DNA of 9,799 nucleotides from CAZYFS01 sp964647465. GTDB lineage: Bacteria > Patescibacteriota > Minisyncoccia > Minisyncoccales > UBA1441. The notes beneath the pieces are model-generated. The model was not told where the DNA came from, ran no database searches, and saw only the letters and a program-made list of their open reading frames with translations. The position numbers and the translations under genes were made by a program. Shown piece by piece: positions 7,002 through 9,799 of the stretch; position 1 is the stretch's first letter, and every line of letters starts with the position of its first letter. Location: positions 1 to 9,799 of the forward strand of contig CAZYFS010000012.1 of assembly GCA_964647465.1 (NCBI GenBank), given 5' to 3'.

Positions 7002-7274
7002 ATGACAGAATTAATAACTTATCGGATTAATGTAGGTGCTCCGTGCTTTCCAACCCGCAAAAAAGCTCAGCATTTTTTGGACGAAACAGGACTTCCTGGT
7101 ATCCTAAAAAAAACCAGGGGGAGGAAATATTTGATACAAATAGGTGTCTTTCGGACTGAGATTCGGGAAGATGCCCTAATGATGCAAGAGCTGATTCGTG
7201 AACTTTCTGGCCGAAACGTGAAAATCATTCCAGAACACAACAATCACCGAAAAACAGGTGGAAAACGCCGATAA
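7002..7274 (+). CDS. Small basic SPOR-like domain protein
   Basis: Ninety residues; the pattern fits a single SPOR-type fold, two related strand-helix-strand halves: YRINVGAPCFPTRKKAQHFL (7-26) and KYLIQIGVFRTEIREDALMM (42-61), each ending in a short strand (GILKKT; VKIIPE). SPOR domains normally bind denuded peptidoglycan glycans at division sites outside the membrane. This protein has no signal peptide or membrane segment, so either it acts in the cytoplasm or the resemblance is only structural. The tail is very basic (HRKTGGKRR), which would suit nucleic-acid binding (inference). ATG start with GGGGG 6 nt upstream. It is the only plus-strand gene, monocistronic, with its own promoter and terminator. 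Confidence 0.6.
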   Translation: MTELITYRINVGAPCFPTRKKAQHFLDETGLPGILKKTRGRKYLIQIGVFRTEIREDALMMQELIRELSGRNVKIIPEHNNHRKTGGKRR

Positions 7275-7283
7275 GAATTCAAA

Positions 7284-7330
7284 GGGGAAGTGCTTGCTTG
7301 CAAGCGCCTCCCCGTTCTTTTATTATTTTC
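7284..7330 (+). terminator. Intrinsic terminator of the SPOR-like gene
   Basis: GC-rich hairpin: 7284-7296 pairs with 7301-7313 (GGGGAAGTGCTTG against CAAGCGCCTCCCC; one mismatch, one G-U) around loop CTTG, followed by a T-rich stretch from 7315. It starts 9 nt past the stop codon. On the other strand the stem is followed only by TTTGAATTCTT, so it may work weakly for the converging unit as well. Confidence 0.88.
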
Positions 7331-7364
7331 AAAAAATTAATTTCTGAATTAAATCCCCTTTCGG

Positions 7365-8165
7365 TTATTTTTGGCAAATTGGACAGAAAATAGTCGCTTG
7401 CCCCGCAATAATTTCTCGATCAAGTTGATGTTCTTTGTTGCCTGGACATCTCATGTCAGCATGACGATGAGCAATAAGCCAAGAAAGATCAAAATTCTTT
7501 TTGGGGATAAAAATTAAACTCTCTTTTAAAACAGATAGTGTTTTTCTGTACAACTCTCTTCTTTCTCTAGGTTGCAAATTCCCTATTTGACGATGAGGAT
7601 TAATCTTTGCCTGATAAAGAATTTCGTCCGCATAAATGTTACCTATTCCTGCAATTTTTTCTTGAGCTAATAAAAAAGTTTTGACATTTAATAATTCATT
7701 CTTTTTCAAAAGCTCCCGAAAATCTTCTTCTGAAAGAGAAAGGGGTTCTGGCCCAAGATTTTTAAGAACACTATCTTCGTCTAGATCTTTGCTAAAACGA
7801 ATTTCTCCAAGATTTTTTGTATCAAGCCATCTCAATTCATAATCGTTTTGAAATTTGAATCGAAGACGAGTTGATTCATCTTCTTTTATTAAGGGAGCAT
7901 TTTGCTTGGTGTAATGCAACCCACCCTCTCTTCCAAAGCTAATAATTAGCGTTTCTGCTGATTGTTTTATAGAAACAAGAAGAAAATTTCCTCGCCTATC
8001 AACTTTTTCAAATTCTTTCCCAAGAAGTTTCTCGCGAAAATCCGAAAAAGATAATCCCTGAATTGGATTAGAGCCATTGAGATGATCAATATCTTTGATC
8101 TTTTGCCCTAAAGAGGTGGCCCGGAAATAAAGTTTTAGAATTTCGATATCCGGTAATTCCAACAT
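7365..8165 (-). CDS. Fpg/MutM-family protein with degraded active site
   Basis: Family of DNA glycosylase/AP lyases (8-oxoguanine, FaPy). Start chosen at ATG 8165 because MLELPDIE aligns with the family N-terminus MPELPEVE; a longer ATG (8225) would overlap DUF3467. Length 266 is normal. Kept: E3, the LGPEPL motif (137-142), K162, helix-two-turn-helix loop GIGNIYADE (173-181) with N176, and CPICQK at the end. Lost or changed: catalytic N-terminal proline is L2; the RRGK lysine (E. coli K57) is N60; the HLGMSG segment reads SFGREG (76-81); DPRRFG reads DTKNLG (115-120); the zinc-finger arginine of GRATFYC is Q256; and the first zinc Cys pair is only C240 followed by N243/H246. It may bind DNA without cleaving or use another chemistry. 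It follows DUF3467 by 10 nt. Confidence 0.88.
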   Translation of the reverse strand: MLELPDIEILKLYFRATSLGQKIKDIDHLNGSNPIQGLSFSDFREKLLGKEFEKVDRRGNFLLVSIKQSAETLIISFGREGGLHYTKQNAPLIKEDESTRLRFKFQNDYELRWLDTKNLGEIRFSKDLDEDSVLKNLGPEPLSLSEEDFRELLKKNELLNVKTFLLAQEKIAGIGNIYADEILYQAKINPHRQIGNLQPRERRELYRKTLSVLKESLIFIPKKNFDLSWLIAHRHADMRCPGNKEHQLDREIIAGQATIFCPICQK

Positions 8166-8175
8166 ATTTTTGAAT

Positions 8176-8466
8176 TTAGAAACCCATCCCCTGCTTTGAC
8201 TGACTTGATGCTTCGACTCCTCCAAATTTCTTTTCGTAAATTTTCATATTTTCCTGAAGAACTTGAATCATGTTTTTGAGATGAGCTGGACTAGTAATTA
8301 CACGAGCAGTTACTATCCCCGCTGGTGGGATCACGTTAGCAAAATCTAATATAAACTCTCCTCTTTGATGAGTCACCCTCATTAAGTTGGCATATACTCC
8401 TTTCAATTCTTCGTCATTGATCTTTATTTTAATCTCCTGAGAAGATTCTTGTTTTTGATTATCCAT
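8176..8466 (-). CDS. DUF3467 family protein
   Basis: Small soluble protein of a widespread family of unknown function. Seen: N-terminal polar tail, beta strand with IKIKINDEELKGVYANLMRV (12-31), HQRGEFILDFANVIPP (33-48), RVITSPAHLKNMIQVLQENM (55-74) and YEKKFG (77-82). These match the family pattern G.YAN..., EF..DF..., P, R...SP.H, L..N...YE..FG over its full length. ATG start 6 nt after the ATP-cone gene, weak AAAGA-like SD. Its place between a nuclease-like and an Fpg-like gene hints at a DNA-related context but does not define a function. Confidence 0.88.
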   Translation of the reverse strand: MDNQKQESSQEIKIKINDEELKGVYANLMRVTHQRGEFILDFANVIPPAGIVTARVITSPAHLKNMIQVLQENMKIYEKKFGGVEASSQSKQGMGF

Positions 8467-8472
8467 AATAAA

Positions 8473-9330
8473 TTAATCTTTAATTTTAAATAACTGATTC
8501 GCTTCTTCAATCAAAGAAACGATTAAAGAACTAGAACATCCCAATTGATGGGCTACTTTTTTTGCATCCATAGTTAAAACATCCTTGGCCATAATTTTCC
8601 CTTGCCGAGAAAAGGCTTGTTTTAATCTTGTTCCCTTAAACGAAGGAAGGATTGTAATTGGATAAAGTTTTTCACGATCAATTATCGCTTGCAATCCTTG
8701 CCCTGACGGATATCGCCATCCCCACAAATCTTTCCCGACACACTTGAAGTATTTAATAGCTTGCGTTGTAAACTGAGTATTGGTTATTAAAACTGTTTTT
8801 ATTTTTCGTCCTTTTACTTTTCCTAAAACATCTGATCCCTGTTCAAGATCAAGGAACCTGGCAGAATAATGAAGAGTAGTTGGTAAATCTATTTTTAATC
8901 CTCGGCGATTATGATATTTACATTCCCCAATATAATAAAAATCATTATTACTTGCTAGAATATCAACCTCATGGCGAACGCATTTTCCCCTTACCCATTT
9001 ACCGACTTCTATTTGATATCCCTGATGTTTTAAAATTGCCGCTATGTATTTCTCGAAAGGAAACCCCGTTGGGCCTAAACGGCGCATCGCTCGCGGCAAA
9101 TCAAATTTCATTGCCAGCCTTGGACTTTCTTGCTCTAACAATTGCTTAATCCTCTCCCAAATTTCTAAGGTCGTTGTTCCGTCATGAACATCTTTTTCGA
9201 CGCAGTCTGCTATTCTTCCTGCCGTTTCTTTTGTTGCTCCAACCCGCCGAGTAGAACGAGAAACTTTATTCCAAGAAAAATCTGCTTTCTCCCCCGTTGA
9301 TTTAATAACTTGATTTTGTTTTTTGGCCAT
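8473..9330 (-). CDS. ATP-cone and PD-(D/E)XK nuclease-like protein
   Basis: Two-domain protein. An N-terminal ATP-cone (about 6-86; VIKSTGEKADFSW..., IADCVEKDVHDGTTTLEIWE), the nucleotide-sensing module best known from ribonucleotide reductases and NrdR. Then an Mrr-like restriction-endonuclease fold (about 87-190) with E93, D123 in HEVDIL and E136-C-K138, giving the E...D...ExK catalytic pattern. The last 60 residues include a possible helix-turn-helix (AKKVAHQLGCSSSLIVSLIE, 256-275). The inferred role is a DNA nuclease gated by (d)ATP. ATG at 9330, 2 nt after the uppP stop, is preferred over a TTG at 9345 that would overlap uppP. No separate methyltransferase gene is seen, so a classical restriction system is not supported. 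Confidence 0.85.
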   Translation of the reverse strand: MAKKQNQVIKSTGEKADFSWNKVSRSTRRVGATKETAGRIADCVEKDVHDGTTTLEIWERIKQLLEQESPRLAMKFDLPRAMRRLGPTGFPFEKYIAAILKHQGYQIEVGKWVRGKCVRHEVDILASNNDFYYIGECKYHNRRGLKIDLPTTLHYSARFLDLEQGSDVLGKVKGRKIKTVLITNTQFTTQAIKYFKCVGKDLWGWRYPSGQGLQAIIDREKLYPITILPSFKGTRLKQAFSRQGKIMAKDVLTMDAKKVAHQLGCSSSLIVSLIEEANQLFKIKD

Positions 9331-9332
9331 TG

Positions 9333-9799
9333 TTAGATAAAGCAAAAATTAATAATAGCACCGGCAAAGCAAAGCAAGCTAAATGATATAGCCACCCAGA
9401 AAAAATTAACCCTTTGGCTTATGCGAAATAAGAAGCGAAGACTTATCAGGCCAACTCCGAAACTAACTATTGTTGCAATCCACCCCTCCCTAATTAAACT
9501 TGGTTGTTTTAAAAGGAGAAAAATGCCACCCATTAAGACAACCGGAACCGACATCAGATAAGAAAGTTTTAAGATTTGCGATGATTTCAATTCTCCAAAA
9601 GAAAGCCCAAAAAAGGTTGCCCCTGAACGAGAAAACCCAGGGATAACCGCCATTCCTTGCAAAATTCCGCTTAGCCAAGCTGTCTTATTAAGATTCCATT
9701 TTTTTATCCGCCGATTCTTTTGAAAATAAGCGGTGAACAATAAACCGATTCCAGTAATAATTAACAAATAGTTGCCAAGAAAATTATTTCTTGCCAACC
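9333..9799 (-). CDS. uppP: Undecaprenyl-diphosphate phosphatase, C-terminal part (cut by window end)
   Basis: Membrane phosphatase that recycles undecaprenyl diphosphate to the monophosphate lipid carrier for peptidoglycan and glycan synthesis. Only the last 155 of about 265-275 residues are in the window. Seen: hydrophobic helices throughout and the second family signature GILQGMAVIPGFSRSGAT (44-61, counting from the TTG at 9797), with the catalytic arginine in SRSG. The first signature with the catalytic glutamates must lie beyond the right edge. The reading frame is open to the edge, so this is a cut gene, not a broken one. It points to a bacterium. Confidence 0.93.
   Translation of the reverse strand, partial: LARNNFLGNYLLIITGIGLLFTAYFQKNRRIKKWNLNKTAWLSGILQGMAVIPGFSRSGATFFGLSFGELKSSQILKLSYLMSVPVVLMGGIFLLLKQPSLIREGWIATIVSFGVGLISLRFLFRISQRVNFFWVAISFSLLCFAGAIINFCFI

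Noticed and set aside
8166..8225. Upstream extension of the Fpg-like gene to ATG 8225
   Set aside because: It overlaps the DUF3467 gene by 50 nt, adds a non-family tail, and the family N-terminus aligns at the ATG at 8165.
8880..9149. 89-codon plus-strand open frame inside the ATP-cone gene
   Set aside because: Antisense to the PD-(D/E)XK catalytic region; no domain or promoter support.
9331..9345. TTG start of the ATP-cone gene at 9345
   Set aside because: It would overlap uppP by 13 nt; the ATG at 9330 follows the uppP stop by 2 nt and gives a natural MAKK start.
1..9799. tRNA, rRNA, CRISPR arrays, insertion sequences
   Set aside because: No spaced direct repeats, transposase-like protein, terminal inverted repeats, cloverleaf or rRNA-like segment was seen by eye.

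Overview
The window looks like AT-rich DNA from a bacterium of the Candidate Phyla Radiation (Patescibacteria, probably Parcubacteria-like). The grounds are the gene mix: archaeal-type AMP phosphorylase, ribose-1,5-bisphosphate isomerase and a form III-like RuBisCO sit beside clearly bacterial genes (UppP, a ComEC-type metallo-beta-lactamase domain, an Fpg-family protein). DUF3467 and ATP-cone nuclease genes, very tight spacing and mostly weak Shine-Dalgarno (SD) sites also fit. TGA is used as a normal stop and tryptophan is TGG, so the UGA-glycine code of SR1/Gracilibacteria does not apply. The phylum call is inference.

Layout. From the right edge, a minus-strand unit runs leftwards: uppP (cut by the window end), an ATP-cone/PD-(D/E)XK nuclease-like protein, a DUF3467 protein and a divergent Fpg/MutM-like protein whose catalytic residues are largely replaced (9799 to 7365). 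It converges on a single plus-strand gene (7002-7274, SPOR-like small basic protein). That gene has its own promoter, a short leader ORF with a perfect SD, a 13-bp hairpin, and a strong intrinsic terminator. To the left of that promoter region a second minus-strand unit starts: a two-TM small membrane protein, then a NifX/DUF35-unrelated dinitrogenase-cofactor-fold protein, ribose-1,5-bisphosphate isomerase, RuBisCO, AMP phosphorylase, family 4 uracil-DNA glycosylase, a PocR-like sensory-domain protein and a secreted or membrane-anchored ComEC-like MBL protein (6692 to 7).

How the genes work together. AMP phosphorylase, the isomerase and RuBisCO together form the complete nucleoside-monophosphate salvage route: AMP + Pi gives adenine + ribose-1,5-bisphosphate; this is isomerised to ribulose-1,5-bisphosphate; RuBisCO adds CO2 and water to give two 3-phosphoglycerates for lower glycolysis. 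They lie next to each other in pathway-related order with gaps or overlaps of at most 25 nt, so they are almost surely co-transcribed. The downstream UDG and ComEC-like domain suggest, but do not prove, a link with nucleic-acid uptake or turnover.

Most worth a second look are the leader ORF/hairpin upstream of the SPOR-like gene, where the end of the leader ORF can pair with the downstream SD, and the Fpg-like protein that has lost its N-terminal proline, the K57 equivalent and other key residues.
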